Source: Lepidodermella squamata (taxonomy: Eukaryota; Gastrotricha). Taken from it: a stretch of 64,000 nucleotides of DNA. Within the stretch, counting starts at the first letter, position 1, and each line of letters opens with the position of its first letter. This document shows, piece by piece, positions 1 to 8,070 of the stretch. The notes under the pieces were generated by a model. That model did not search any database. It was not told where the DNA came from and worked only from the letters and a program-made list of their open reading frames with translations. A program made the position numbers and the translations under genes. Where the stretch lies: positions 1,054,001-1,118,000 of the forward strand of contig JBLDXI010000023.1 of the NCBI GenBank assembly GCA_047495785.1, written 5' to 3'.

Positions 1-167
1 GAAAACTCGACAAGCGTAGGCTAATGCTCGATGCTCGTATCCTGCCGCGTAGTTCAAACAAGCTGAGGCAGCACGTGGTGGAGCCGATAAAAGCTGGCGG
101 ATTTCGTTCAGTTTTCAATTCGCAGCATTTTTCCTAAAAGAATTAGTAGATCCCTTTTCCGTTGAAT

Positions 168-1008
168 ATGTTTTCGAAGCTCATTACTCTTTTCGCTGTA
201 GTCGCCTCAGTTGGTGAGTGGATAATTGGTGTCATTTAATTGTTAGCATCTGACTACTTCCTTTCTTAATTAACAGGTGCGGTTCTCCCGCCCTTCGATT
301 TCGACGAGGTGAAATACGCGTGCAACTCAGTCTACTCAACGCTTCAAGCCGTCGGCACAGTTGGCACCTGCAACAGCTACTGCTACCTGGCTGGCTCGAA
401 ATGCCTCGGCTACGCTTACAGCGATACCACGAAAACTTGCCAGTTGAGTTCGCAGTGCGCTAAGACGAGCACCAGCGTTCCGAGCGGCTACAAGGTCTTC
501 GCTAAGAATGCCAGTTAGTAAAGCTAAATGCACTACAAACTAGACAGGCGCGAATATATGGGAACAACTTGATGGGTTAAACAAATCGATGTTGTTCACC
601 GTTGTTCACCGAAATTACGTCGAAAATAGGAGGTGAAAAACGGTGAAAAATGGTTCACGACAAAATCTTGGGGAAACATCGGCGAACAAATCAACATCGA
701 TCTCACCCCATCGCTGTTCCCCTATCTTCATGCCGGTTTGGGATGGAAGGGATACGAAGCATCAATGTTACCTGTTATTTGCTTTTCTAGAGCTCAGCAA
801 GTTCACCAAAGTCGACTACCAATGCAACGTTTACTACAAGCAGTACCAGACGCTCGACACGGCTGCGAAATGTGCTGACGCGTGCCTTGCCGATCCGAAA
901 TGCCGCGGAATGGCCTTCGCGTCATTGGCTAGATGGTGCTATCTGTATTCGGCGTGCGACGCGAATGCTGAAAAGCCCTACAATGATCTCACCTTCTTCA
1001 AGCTGTAA
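168..1008 (+). CDS. Small secreted PAN/apple-like protein, copy 1 (three exons)
   Basis: The exons read 168-213, 277-513 and 791-1008 and give about 166 residues. Exon 1 is a signal peptide beginning MFSKLITLFAVVASV and ends at a GTGAGT donor. Exon 2 has a six-cysteine pattern with CLGYAYS and CQLSSQC. Exon 3 has a second, similar module with KCADAC, KCRGMAF and CYLYSAC. The alternation of paired cysteines around a central Gly-aromatic stretch is typical of PAN/apple-like extracellular modules, which bind proteins or carbohydrates; the specific ligand is unknown. Both introns are in phase 1. The second donor is the weak GTTAGT and the acceptor is TTTTCTAG. An AATAAA signal lies at about 1112. 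A close paralogue lies at 23779-24549. Family assignment rests on cysteine pattern only. Confidence 0.75.
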
Positions 1009-1198
1009 TCAAAGCGGATGGATGATGAACAGCCCAGTTATTTCAGAGGATGAGTTTGTGTTATTGTTGTGCGGTTGAGTGAGAAGGTCTCATGGGCTCG
1101 TTAAAAGATTAATAAAATGAACCGCAATATATGTCATTCAAGAGCCTTGATGATTGGAAGCTTGTGAGGCGAACCTTTCACAATGATTCGTGCTAGAA

Positions 1199-1396
1199 TA
1201 TATCGATAGCAACTTTGAATAACTCGGATTTAGGCCTGTTTACTTCCATTTCAAGGTGAAAGGCGACAAAAGTAAAAGTGCTTTGTTTTTGCCTCTTCAT
1301 TCACGTTGAAAAAAACCGCTTTTTACTTGTCACCCGTGACATTGAAACGGATGTAAACAAGCCTAAATCCGAGTTTTTCAACGCCGCTAACGATAT
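1199..1396. mobile_element. MITE-like inverted-repeat element, about 200 bp
   Basis: The two ends are imperfect inverted repeats of roughly 55 bp. The left end starts ATATCGATAGC and contains AACTCGGATTTAGGC; the right end mirrors it and finishes GCTAACGATAT. The interior is short and non-coding. A related single-ended fragment lies at about 54272-54330. This is the layout of a non-autonomous DNA transposon; I could not settle the target duplication. Confidence 0.6.
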
Positions 1397-2820
1397 CGGT
1401 AATTCATAGTTTCTAATTATAATGATCAAGCTTCATTTCTCAGATGGGAGTGTTCATAAGTTCAAAACCTTCGTCTTGAGGAAACTCTCTCTTCTACGGT
1501 GCCGCTTATATCTCAGCTGTTTCCGTCGCTATCTATGCTCAGTCCTACTTTTTCCGGTTCCATTTGCCTCCAGCGTGGTCTTGCTGTGGCCGCTCCTGTT
1601 GTTGATGTTGCCACTTGTTGATGTCCCCCCGTCCTGCCATATTGTCTGTCTTTCAACTCATCACGTGTCGCTGTACAACACTTCCAGTCGCTAAGAATTG
1701 GCCTCTAAATAGATCGGAATATGCTTGGCTTTTAACCCGAGGAGAAGGCGATGATGATGATGATGTCGTAGTAGAATTCGAATTCCTACTATTTATTATT
1801 AAGCTTTATTATTTCGAATGAGTGTTGGATTATTATTTTGGGCGCCGGCTTATATATGAGGCAGAATTTTATACCAGGCTGACTAACTTTTCGGGCTGTA
1901 CGGTAATCGGTAATAAAAACGCGCTAAACAGCTACAATAAGGGTTGTAGCATTGTAAGGATCATCAAAGGAGACTGATTTTTCGACCTTGTCGTCTTCAT
2001 GTCAGTCAAAAACCGAGGCCTGCATAGTTCCAAATTATTAACTGATCTAACTGATGTAGTAGAAATCTATCTGTTAACATTTAATATTTTAACCGATATT
2101 CTGTAAGGACAATCTGTGCGTGTCATCGCTGTTTCCGGAAAAAGCTAATCAACCGCTGTTTCAACACAACTTAGTTGCGCTCACTGTTTTCGGGGAACTG
2201 TTTTCGGGGAGAATATTTCAACTAATCGGGGAAAAATTTTCGGGGGCACGGGAATAAACCGCGGAAAGAAGAGATGAGGAGGATGCAGTTTTAAGGTGAA
2301 TAATGTTAAGAAGCAAATAATATTGCCGTTTTTTGAAGAGATTGATTCAGAGACCACCGAGCTGCGAATCATTGCAATCGTGCTGCTGCGAACATCAGCA
2401 TACAGGTAGTTTGTGGCACGAAAAATGCGGCTATTGGCGGATTGAAAATCCTCCAACTAGGGGGTAATTTCGGGCCCGAATTGTATGACCCCCCCCCTCC
2501 CCTTCCGCCCCTGTGGTCTTGTCGGTCTTTACCAATACGGCCAGCCGAGCTTGTGGGTACGTTACCTTTGAAGGAGCATTGTTCAGCATTATACAAGCAG
2601 GCCTGCTGTTTGCAATGAAACGCAAATTAATGCGGATGAAATACACAGGTAGATCGTATGATCTGAGCACATGAGATCGATACTGATTGCTTACTCACTC
2701 AGTGCTTAGTTCTGCCCGATCAGCAAATATTTTTTTGGTTGCTCATATCCTTCAGCAAATAAAGTTACAGATACTGGAACTGTAGAATGGTCTGGCAATT
2801 CATCTCATTCTCTTGTTCTG
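1397..2820. other. Intergenic, no supported gene
   Basis: I see no convincing coding region. The stretch holds a short GAT run near 1751-1764 and a C-rich run near 2490. About 2276-2400 is a diverged duplicate of 24834-24960. From about 2625 the sequence is duplicated at 43725 onward as part of a receptor-gene copy. Confidence 0.6.
2276..2400. repeat. Segmental duplicate of 24834-24960
   Basis: Shared blocks include TTAAGGTGAATAATG at the start and CGAATCATTGCAATCGTGCT near the end, in the same order and orientation in both places. Together with the two PAN-like genes this indicates an old direct duplication on either side of the receptor gene. Confidence 0.65.
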
Positions 2821-3536
2821 ATGAAGCGACTCCACATAGCCCTAAAGCTATGCTTTATCTTATGTAACCACCGCCTAAATGCTCACAATTTGTCCTCCAC
2901 AGCAACGTATAAGGCCGCTGATATACTGACTGCGAACTGCAACATTGGACCAACAGCTAATTCGCCGACTGAATACGACGACCAGCCAACAACTTTACGT
3001 CTTGTCCTTCAGGTTGACAGGTTTTACGGCGTCAACGACGTGGAGGAATCAATCTCATTCAAAGGCGCTCTTCAAATGATATGGACAGTTCCCTGTGTTG
3101 CCAACTACGTGAACAACCCGGCTAATCAATGGCCAGTAAAATTGAAGATGCTGATGAAAGAACCGCCAGAAATGTACTGGATACCTCCTGTTGGACTGAG
3201 AAACGCTGTCACCCGAATGAATCTCGATACAGCTGACGAAGTGGATGAAGTGTTAACTGTTTATCCGTTTGACGGGAAATTTATCGGTGGTTACACTGGG
3301 CGGTTTATTTACTCGTGTGATCTCGACCTAACTATGTTTCCATTTGACACCCAGACATGTACCGCTGTCATTCATCAGCGAACAACGACCAATTTCATCG
3401 TCATCCAATCAGCGGATTTCCTGAGAATCAGAAGTGAAATAATGGCTAGAAACTCGAATTGGAGGATGATTGCCAACTCGACTGCGATTGATGATTTCAA
3501 AGTGGAAAATTTGGGCACGCTAAGGCAAGTTTTACG
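2821..3536 (+). pseudogene. Cys-loop receptor, 5' half (ligand-binding domain), interrupted by Polinton
   Basis: This encodes an extracellular ligand-binding domain of a pentameric ligand-gated ion channel, starting at the ATG at 2821. It has a hydrophobic leader, a receptor-type core and the diagnostic Cys-loop CDLDLTMFPFDTQTC with 13 residues between the cysteines. The frame is cut just after LRQVL by the terminus of the element at 3537, so the continuing residues are transposon sequence. The membrane half resumes at 22065. The two halves differ by one base in frame across the target site, so removing the element would not by itself give one open frame; a T may be missing from the T run. 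Unlike the minus-strand array, this receptor has no long N-terminal extension. A shorter paralogous fragment lies at 43725-44310. Confidence 0.9.
3531..3536. repeat. Target-site duplication TTTACG, left copy
   Basis: The six bases TTTACG precede the AGCAGATAGG terminus here and follow the mirrored CCTATCTGCT terminus at 22059-22064. A 6-bp duplication is the known hallmark of Polinton integration. Confidence 0.92.
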
Positions 3537-3753
3537 AGCAGATAGGAATTGCCGGAGCTGGGCCACTCGACGGCTTACGCCCTTTTTGGCAATTCGAGCC
3601 TGACCAAGGAAATTGGCAAAACATTTCAAGGACGTTTTGAATAAATATTTAATGAGTTTGAAATTGCTGGAAAGATGAGTTATGACAATTCCGCGTTCGC
3701 GAATGAGGAAACAATTTCAGTGTAATGGGGGAGTATTCGATGCTCAAAATATG
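3537..3753. repeat. Left terminal inverted repeat of Polinton
   Basis: It starts AGCAGATAGGAATTGCC and matches the reverse complement of 21842-22058 over about 217 bp with scattered mismatches. Matching blocks include GGGCCACTCGACGGCTTACG and GATGAGTTATGACAATT. Similarity fades after about 3753. Confidence 0.93.
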
Positions 3754-3851
3754 GGAAGACGTGAGCACACCTTGCAAAAAGAAATGTAGTTTTTCTTTTC
3801 TTTGATTTACTTTTGTCCAAATCTGTGCAGATGTAAATGAGCCGGTTATAT

Positions 3852-4524
3852 TCAATTGCATATTCGAGTTAAAAAAATTATCATAATTAAGGCGATCCTA
3901 GAGGTCTCGTTTTTCATTCCCTTGGATTTAGGGGTCGATGACGGCCAGCTTGTCGACCAGCTTGTCGACCAGCTCGAACGTGACCACGCGGACAGACCTG
4001 CCCATGTGGGCCAATCCACAGTCCAGCTTGACCCAACAGCAGAGAGCCACGCGGTCCACTGCTGCTTCAGCCGGCTTTCACCCCAAGCGAGCCAAGCTGG
4101 TTTGAATATATTGTCGTTAACCGATCGGTCGTACGGCACAGTATCTGGATTGCAGAATGTCCCACTGGATGAACATTTTGCAGAGCAGCACGTGCAGTAC
4201 AACATCCAACCCGGGTTGTCCCAATTCTTATTGTCTTTGATCACAGGCGACTGCAATTTGCTCTCATCACAAGATGAGGTATAAATAGCCAACTTGCAAG
4301 TATAGACGCTATTGATTTGTGAAGACTGGTCGATTACGAAACTTGCCTGCAATACAATCCGCTTCAACATCAATAAATACAAACGTTTGTTGCAATCTTA
4401 CGATACATTGGCCGCATCCATCAACTGTCGTGATGTCTGGAACTGTCCCATTCCAACAGCTGAAACACGTCCCAAAACTTGCTAACTGTAAAGCGATGAG
4501 TTTAACGATGACCGCGCAGTTCAT
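3852..4524 (-). CDS. Probable two-exon secreted cysteine-rich protein in the Polinton left arm
   Basis: I infer exon 1 at 4402-4524 and exon 2 at 3852-4346, joined by a 55-bp GTAAGA...TTGCAG intron in phase 0, the intron size usual for host genes here. Exon 1 is a signal peptide starting MNCAVIVKLIALQLASFG followed by closely spaced cysteines. Exon 2 adds cysteines including a CTCC cluster. The last third is Trp/Ser-rich, partly because of a small GTCGACCAGCTT repeat near 3948-3975, and may not be coding. I do not recognise the family with certainty; a small disulfide-rich fold is plausible. An intron-bearing gene is unusual inside a Polinton and suggests capture of host DNA. Function is unknown. 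Confidence 0.4.
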
Positions 4525-4991
4525 GTTAATGGCATGCAATAAACGTGAAATGAACACAGAAAAATGGATTGAGGGATGAGAGGGATGCGTTGAATCCAAG
4601 CGACGCCAGCCATGACAACGCCAATGACCTTGATTCTGGCATTAGGACACTGTCCTCATGTCAATGAAAAGGTGCTATTCAGTGACTATCAGCCAACAAG
4701 TGCAGCGGCAGGTGCCCGTTTAAAGCTATTTTTACTACTTTTTTAGTTTTGCTAAGAAAACCTATCATTCATCAATGGCGTCCCATCGTGAATAGCTTGA
4801 ATTTACTGTCCGTGCAAGCATACACTAAAATATTACGGTGCTAAGGGTGAAGCGGGAGCACTCAAAGATGCCTCAAAGTATAGACTAATGAGCGGTGATT
4901 AACTTAAAAACGTGAACCGAAAATAGATGGCGAGAAAACCCATGCAAAAATAGCGAAATCGATGGTCCCGAAATGGCAAGCCATCAATCAA
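4525..4991. other. Polinton left-arm spacer
   Basis: This is AT-rich sequence between the cysteine-rich gene and the first late-type gene. I see no gene in it. Confidence 0.5.
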
Positions 4992-5612
4992 TCAACTTCT
5001 TTTGAATTTCGAGTGGGTGATTTCAGACAATATACGCGTTTTCATGTCATCATCTGTTGGGAATTTCAGGCTTCCCCTGAGACTTTGTTTCAAATCAACG
5101 TACTTATCATGCTCTTTTATAATCAAATTATATTCAGTTTCAGTGATGTTTCCATCCTCCAAAGCTTTCGCGATCATGTCACCCAGCGAGTTGAGCTTGG
5201 AAGAAGCCAGCGTGCATATACGTTCATGCTTCTGGGCTTTCTCTTCCAAGGCACTCGCCGCGGAGTTCACAATTATGCTAATAAATCCTCCACCAAGTGC
5301 AACTCCTTCTAGGATAATTGCGATAGGAATTCCGGCAACAGTAGTAAGGACACCAATTCCGCCGATTCCTGTCAAGATTGATACACTAGTTAAACCAATG
5401 TTTAATTTCGAACAGATTTTAGCCCATTTTTTATATTTTCTGTATAGTTTGTACCTCATTTCCATCTCTTTGTTCAAAAATTCTTTCAGGCGCCGCAGTT
5501 CAGAGAGCCTGAATTCTTGCACTGGTGAACTAGGAAATGATAGGCGTGGTGCGGTTGGATAGATCTGACTACTCTCAGCTCGCACATGAACTTGTGTATC
5601 ACTGCTATTCAT
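4992..5612 (-). CDS. Polinton glycine-rich membrane protein, unknown function
   Basis: The 206-residue product has a basic coiled-coil-like segment (about residues 35-65, LRRLKEFLNKEMEMRYKLYR). Two hydrophobic, glycine-rich stretches follow (about 72-115), rich in small-residue motifs such as GIGGIGVL and VALGGGF. A charged helical C-terminus contains ALEDGNITETEYNLI. Proteins of this layout recur in Polintons of cnidarians and other invertebrates, so I take it as a genuine late gene. The small-xxx-small helices suggest membrane insertion, perhaps an internal virion membrane or entry role; that is inference. It is the last gene of the minus-strand block and carries ATCTAAT 12 nt before its ATG. 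Confidence 0.8.
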   Translation of the reverse strand: MNSSDTQVHVRAESSQIYPTAPRLSFPSSPVQEFRLSELRRLKEFLNKEMEMRYKLYRKYKKWAKICSKLNIGLTSVSILTGIGGIGVLTTVAGIPIAIILEGVALGGGFISIIVNSAASALEEKAQKHERICTLASSKLNSLGDMIAKALEDGNITETEYNLIIKEHDKYVDLKQSLRGSLKFPTDDDMKTRILSEITHSKFKRS

Positions 5613-5618
5613 CGTTTA

Positions 5619-6332
5619 TCAAAAATTAGATATTTTCAAGTAAAATTCAACGGTCATAGGTTTGCTGGAAGACATCACGATATTGAAAGTGTCACCTTTC
5701 TCAAACTGTTCTACGAAAGTACAGTATTCAGCTATATTACGGATCGCCTCGTAATCGAATGAAAAATATTTGGAAATTAGGATGCTACCGTTTTTCATGA
5801 AATCACAAGTGCAACCAGGTGAGACATTTCCCCAAACTCTAAACAAAAATTGCACATTAGCCAGAATATTTTCGAGAAAAGACAATTCGTCATTAATTTG
5901 AACCAGTAATGTGTGGGTTATAACCCTTGTTACCACCATTTGCGTTTGGTCACTCACATGACCCTCGCCGGAGCCTGAAAATACCTGCCCGTCAACGTAT
6001 TGCTTGTTGACTACGTCAAAAAGAGCTATAGGGTATGCCACGTTTGTTATTCGACCGCCATTCATGTCGATGGTTCTGTCATCAGCGTACTGCAGCGGCT
6101 TATACGATTCGATCAGTCGCCTGGATTCTTTTTCAATCAATGTGTTTTCTTCAACGCACAATTTCGATGCTGCATCATTGTCGAAAACGGGGCGGCCAAG
6201 ATTTTCAATTTTGAAATTATTTGCATTCAAATTACTCATAAACCCTTTTTTTCCATCCGCACGTAGGTATAAATCGGAGCCATGTAGACCTCCTGACCAT
6301 TCGCTGGGAATAAAAATTGAACTAGATTTCAT
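5619..6332 (-). CDS. Fibre-like (receptor-binding candidate) protein of the Polinton
   Basis: The 237-residue product contains two units resembling phage tail-fibre and trimeric-stalk repeats. One is around NFKIENLGRPVFDNDAASK; the other is around DMNGGRITNVAYPIALFDVV, ending NKQYVD. The N-K-x-Y-V-D signature closes many phage fibre repeats and precedes trimerising segments. The C-terminal 110 residues are beta-rich and could be a globular head. In this genome context a trimeric fibre on penton vertices is the natural reading. The ATG overlaps the stop of the preceding zinc-ribbon reading frame as ATGA, and an ATCTAAT motif lies 15 nt upstream. The assignment is by motif only. Confidence 0.65.
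   Translation of the reverse strand: MKSSSIFIPSEWSGGLHGSDLYLRADGKKGFMSNLNANNFKIENLGRPVFDNDAASKLCVEENTLIEKESRRLIESYKPLQYADDRTIDMNGGRITNVAYPIALFDVVNKQYVDGQVFSGSGEGHVSDQTQMVVTRVITHTLLVQINDELSFLENILANVQFLFRVWGNVSPGCTCDFMKNGSILISKYFSFDYEAIRNIAEYCTFVEQFEKGDTFNIVMSSSKPMTVEFYLKISNF
5625..5631 (-). promoter_or_regulatory. Late-type motif ATCTAAT before the membrane-protein gene
   Basis: ATCTAAT lies 12 nt before the ATG at 5612 and overlaps the end of the fibre-like gene. Confidence 0.45.
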
Positions 6333-6813
6333 TTCAACTGAGTACTGATTAGATTTAATTTTTCATGCCAACGTAATATCGTATCCCTAGAACGGTTCAG
6401 AGTGATTTTATTAGCGACGTTTTCGTAACCGAGCTTCAGTGACAAGTATTTCAGCACAAACTCTACGTTGACCATGTTTTTACCAGGAAATTCCGTGGAA
6501 TAGAGCTTATCTATTTTCTTGAAAAGTGAGTCATGATGTTATCGAGCTCATACCATTTCAGAACTAGTCCTAATTTTCTGATTTTAGCCATGAGGTGCCA
6601 TTTTCGCCTGTAAGGTTGGGAGCGCCTAACCCTTTGGTAATAATCTGTAAAAGGATAAACGATAGCACATTTAGGACAAAAATTGATATAAAGATGGTGA
6701 TCAATTTGCAAAAGTGATGCGCAGAGCTCACACTCTGTTTTCGACTGGCCTTTCACACTCTTGTTTTCGATTTCAGCTAGAAGAGAGAGGCAATATTCGA
6801 ATTCTTCATCCAT
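6329..6813 (-). pseudogene. Zinc-ribbon late-regulator-like protein (VLTF3-like candidate), one-base frameshift
   Basis: The first frame (6511-6813, 100 residues) begins MDEEFEYCLSLLAEIE and carries a CELC...CPKC zinc ribbon followed by a basic helical region. It stops early at about 6511. A shift of one base within a T run at about 6525 opens a second frame that continues to 6329 with a helix-rich tail and ends in an ATGA overlap with the fibre gene. Such tight overlap is normal in compact viral gene blocks and argues that the second frame is the true C-terminus. The layout (zinc ribbon, Y-x-R-V motif, helical tail) resembles poxvirus-type late transcription factor 3 relatives found in many large DNA viruses; the similarity is weak and unproven. 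The break could be a mutation or a homopolymer sequencing error. Confidence 0.55.
6348..6354 (-). promoter_or_regulatory. Late-type motif ATCTAAT before the fibre-like gene
   Basis: ATCTAAT lies 15 nt before the ATG at 6332, within the second reading frame of the zinc-ribbon gene. Confidence 0.45.
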
Positions 6814-6835
6814 AATCAGGAAAGCACTTACTACT

Positions 6836-6979
6836 TTAGGCTCTAAGTGCTTTCACAAATTGGCTCTTCTTAGAGCCGCAAATTTGACAATCGCTCACTA
6901 AAATTACTCGCTTGTTTTCCGTAAATTTTCTTTGTTCGTTCAAATTTCCAGTGTGCTTCTTACACTTCAAACAGTACAT
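6836..6979 (-). CDS. 47-residue two-knuckle zinc protein (DUF5679-like)
   Basis: The product starts MYCLKCKKHTGN and has a second knuckle CQICGSKKS, giving a C-x2-C...C-x2-C zinc-binding pattern in 47 residues. This matches the small DUF5679 family that recurs in Polintons, adintoviruses and some large DNA viruses. The usual hydrophobic C-terminal tail is absent. The ATG at 6979 lies 5 nt after the protease stop and is preceded by GATCTAATG, the shared late motif, 12 nt upstream. Its role is unknown; nucleic-acid or protein binding in the virion is a guess. Confidence 0.75.
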   Translation of the reverse strand: MYCLKCKKHTGNLNEQRKFTENKRVILVSDCQICGSKKSQFVKALRA

Positions 6980-6984
6980 ATTTG

Positions 6985-7434
6985 CTAAGACATTAGATCT
7001 TTCAGCCTGTTATCATTCATAATGGACCCATCATTCGTGAAATCGAGGAGTATTTCCAGCTTATTGCGTTTTTTCGCCAGCTCAGACAAGAAGTAAACTA
7101 CGTAAAAGCCGCACGCCACACTTTTTGAGTGCTGAATTTCATGAGTGGAATACCAAATGTCGCGATTACTTCGCCTCTCAATGACTTCATTAGGGCAAAT
7201 GAAGCCAAAGCTGTCGAAATAAATTATTTCCCTATCAGTTACCTGCATTCCTACCCAATGCGTTCCCCCTCCAAAATCATCTAAGTTGATTACATAGTAT
7301 CCATTTTTCAAATGTATAGGCAAGAGATGCCTGGGGTAACATCCGTTGTACTTCTTCCCAACTCTCGAGTACATCATTTTGTCAATGTCCGAATTCGAAA
7401 GTGGGAAGAAGCGACCTAGTTTTTTGACTCCCAT
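6985..7434 (-). CDS. PRO: Adenain-like cysteine protease (Polinton PRO)
   Basis: This 149-residue product belongs to the adenovirus protease/Ulp1-like fold that matures capsid proteins. The catalytic His lies in GGGTHWVGM (about residue 59). The acidic partner region is YFDSFGF (about 73-79) and the nucleophile Cys is in SVACGFYVVYFL (about 108). PNEVI after the Asp motif is also characteristic. The length is compact, as is usual for Polinton proteases. The start overlaps the upstream pX-like gene by 19 nt, implying co-expression. No late motif is obvious directly before its ATG. All catalytic positions are present, so the enzyme looks intact. Confidence 0.93.
   Translation of the reverse strand: MGVKKLGRFFPLSNSDIDKMMYSRVGKKYNGCYPRHLLPIHLKNGYYVINLDDFGGGTHWVGMQVTDREIIYFDSFGFICPNEVIERRSNRDIWYSTHEIQHSKSVACGFYVVYFLSELAKKRNKLEILLDFTNDGSIMNDNRLKDLMS
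6992..6998 (-). promoter_or_regulatory. Late-type motif ATCTAAT before the DUF5679-like gene
   Basis: ATCTAAT lies 12 nt before the ATG at 6979, inside the last codons of the protease gene. Confidence 0.45.
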
Positions 7435-8045
7435 GGCAAATAAACCCCACTTCCCTGATTCGCCTTGAACAATGTGGGTAAAAATGTCCCTAGCAGGCTA
7501 GCAACTAGTGGGACTACGAATGAGCCTCCCTTTTGCTCAATATCGCGATCAATTGAAAGTTTGCTGCCCAATGGCAATAAATTCTTATTTTCTAGCATAT
7601 CGACCATTTTGAATAGTTCATTCAGATCATTTTTGGGAACTGATAGCTGTACGGTGGTCTCGTTTACGCCTCTCCCCGCTAATTTGTTACCGATCGCGTT
7701 GGTTGCGCCATTTATCAGCCCTGATACAGCACTCAGGGCTAAAGGTGCAGCAATCGTCGCGGCTTTCGCAAGTATGGGCAGGATGGGAAGTAGACCGCCT
7801 GATTGATTTTTCTTCAGTTGCGATAAACTAAGCTTCAATTGAATACCGGTATCATTAGCTTTGTGCTTCTCTATTTTGTTTATTTGAGTTTTAGTAAGCA
7901 TCAACTTTCGTAAATTGTCCTTCTGACAAATGACCTGTTTGCTGAATTTAAGGGTTATGGATTTGTTGTTCTTTACTGCGCTCTGGAGTTTCTCCAGCTG
8001 ACCATCCGTCAGAGGCAACTCGTATTCGAAATACTTATGGCTCAT
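7416..8045 (-). CDS. pX-like Polinton virion protein with amphipathic/hydrophobic core
   Basis: The 209-residue product has repeated short Lys-rich motifs in its first half (LTKTQINKIEKHKA, LSLSQLKKNQ). Next come GGLLPILPILAKAATIAAPL and a glycine/alanine-rich hydrophobic region, then a tail ending GSGVYLPW. This is the layout of proteins annotated as adenovirus pX-like or minor-core proteins in adintoviruses and cnidarian Polintons. Gly-Gly sites such as QSGGLL and QKGGSF are plausible targets of the adjacent adenain-like protease. A membrane-lytic or core role is inferred, not shown. ATCTAG lies a few bases before the ATG, and the 3' end overlaps the protease gene. Confidence 0.75.
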   Translation of the reverse strand: MSHKYFEYELPLTDGQLEKLQSAVKNNKSITLKFSKQVICQKDNLRKLMLTKTQINKIEKHKANDTGIQLKLSLSQLKKNQSGGLLPILPILAKAATIAAPLALSAVSGLINGATNAIGNKLAGRGVNETTVQLSVPKNDLNELFKMVDMLENKNLLPLGSKLSIDRDIEQKGGSFVVPLVASLLGTFLPTLFKANQGSGVYLPWESKN

Positions 8046-8051
8046 TTACCG

Positions 8052-8059
8052 CTAGATTA
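8052..8059 (-). promoter_or_regulatory. Late-type motif TAATCTAG before the pX-like gene
   Basis: The coding strand reads TTTCTAATCTAG followed within 6 nt by GGTAA and the ATG. Confidence 0.45.
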
Positions 8060-8070
8060 GAAATTTTTCA

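Noticed and set aside
1422-1694. Open frame of 90 codons, plus strand
   Set aside because: Leucine/valine-rich translation of pyrimidine-rich DNA with no domain, paralogue or splice context.
2181-2670. Overlapping minus-strand frames
   Set aside because: They cross the duplicated non-coding block at 2276-2400 and have no counterpart at 24834-24960.
3856-4284. 142-codon plus-strand frame in the Polinton left arm
   Set aside because: Antisense to the spliced cysteine-rich gene, which has a signal peptide and proper splice sites; no recognisable features of its own.
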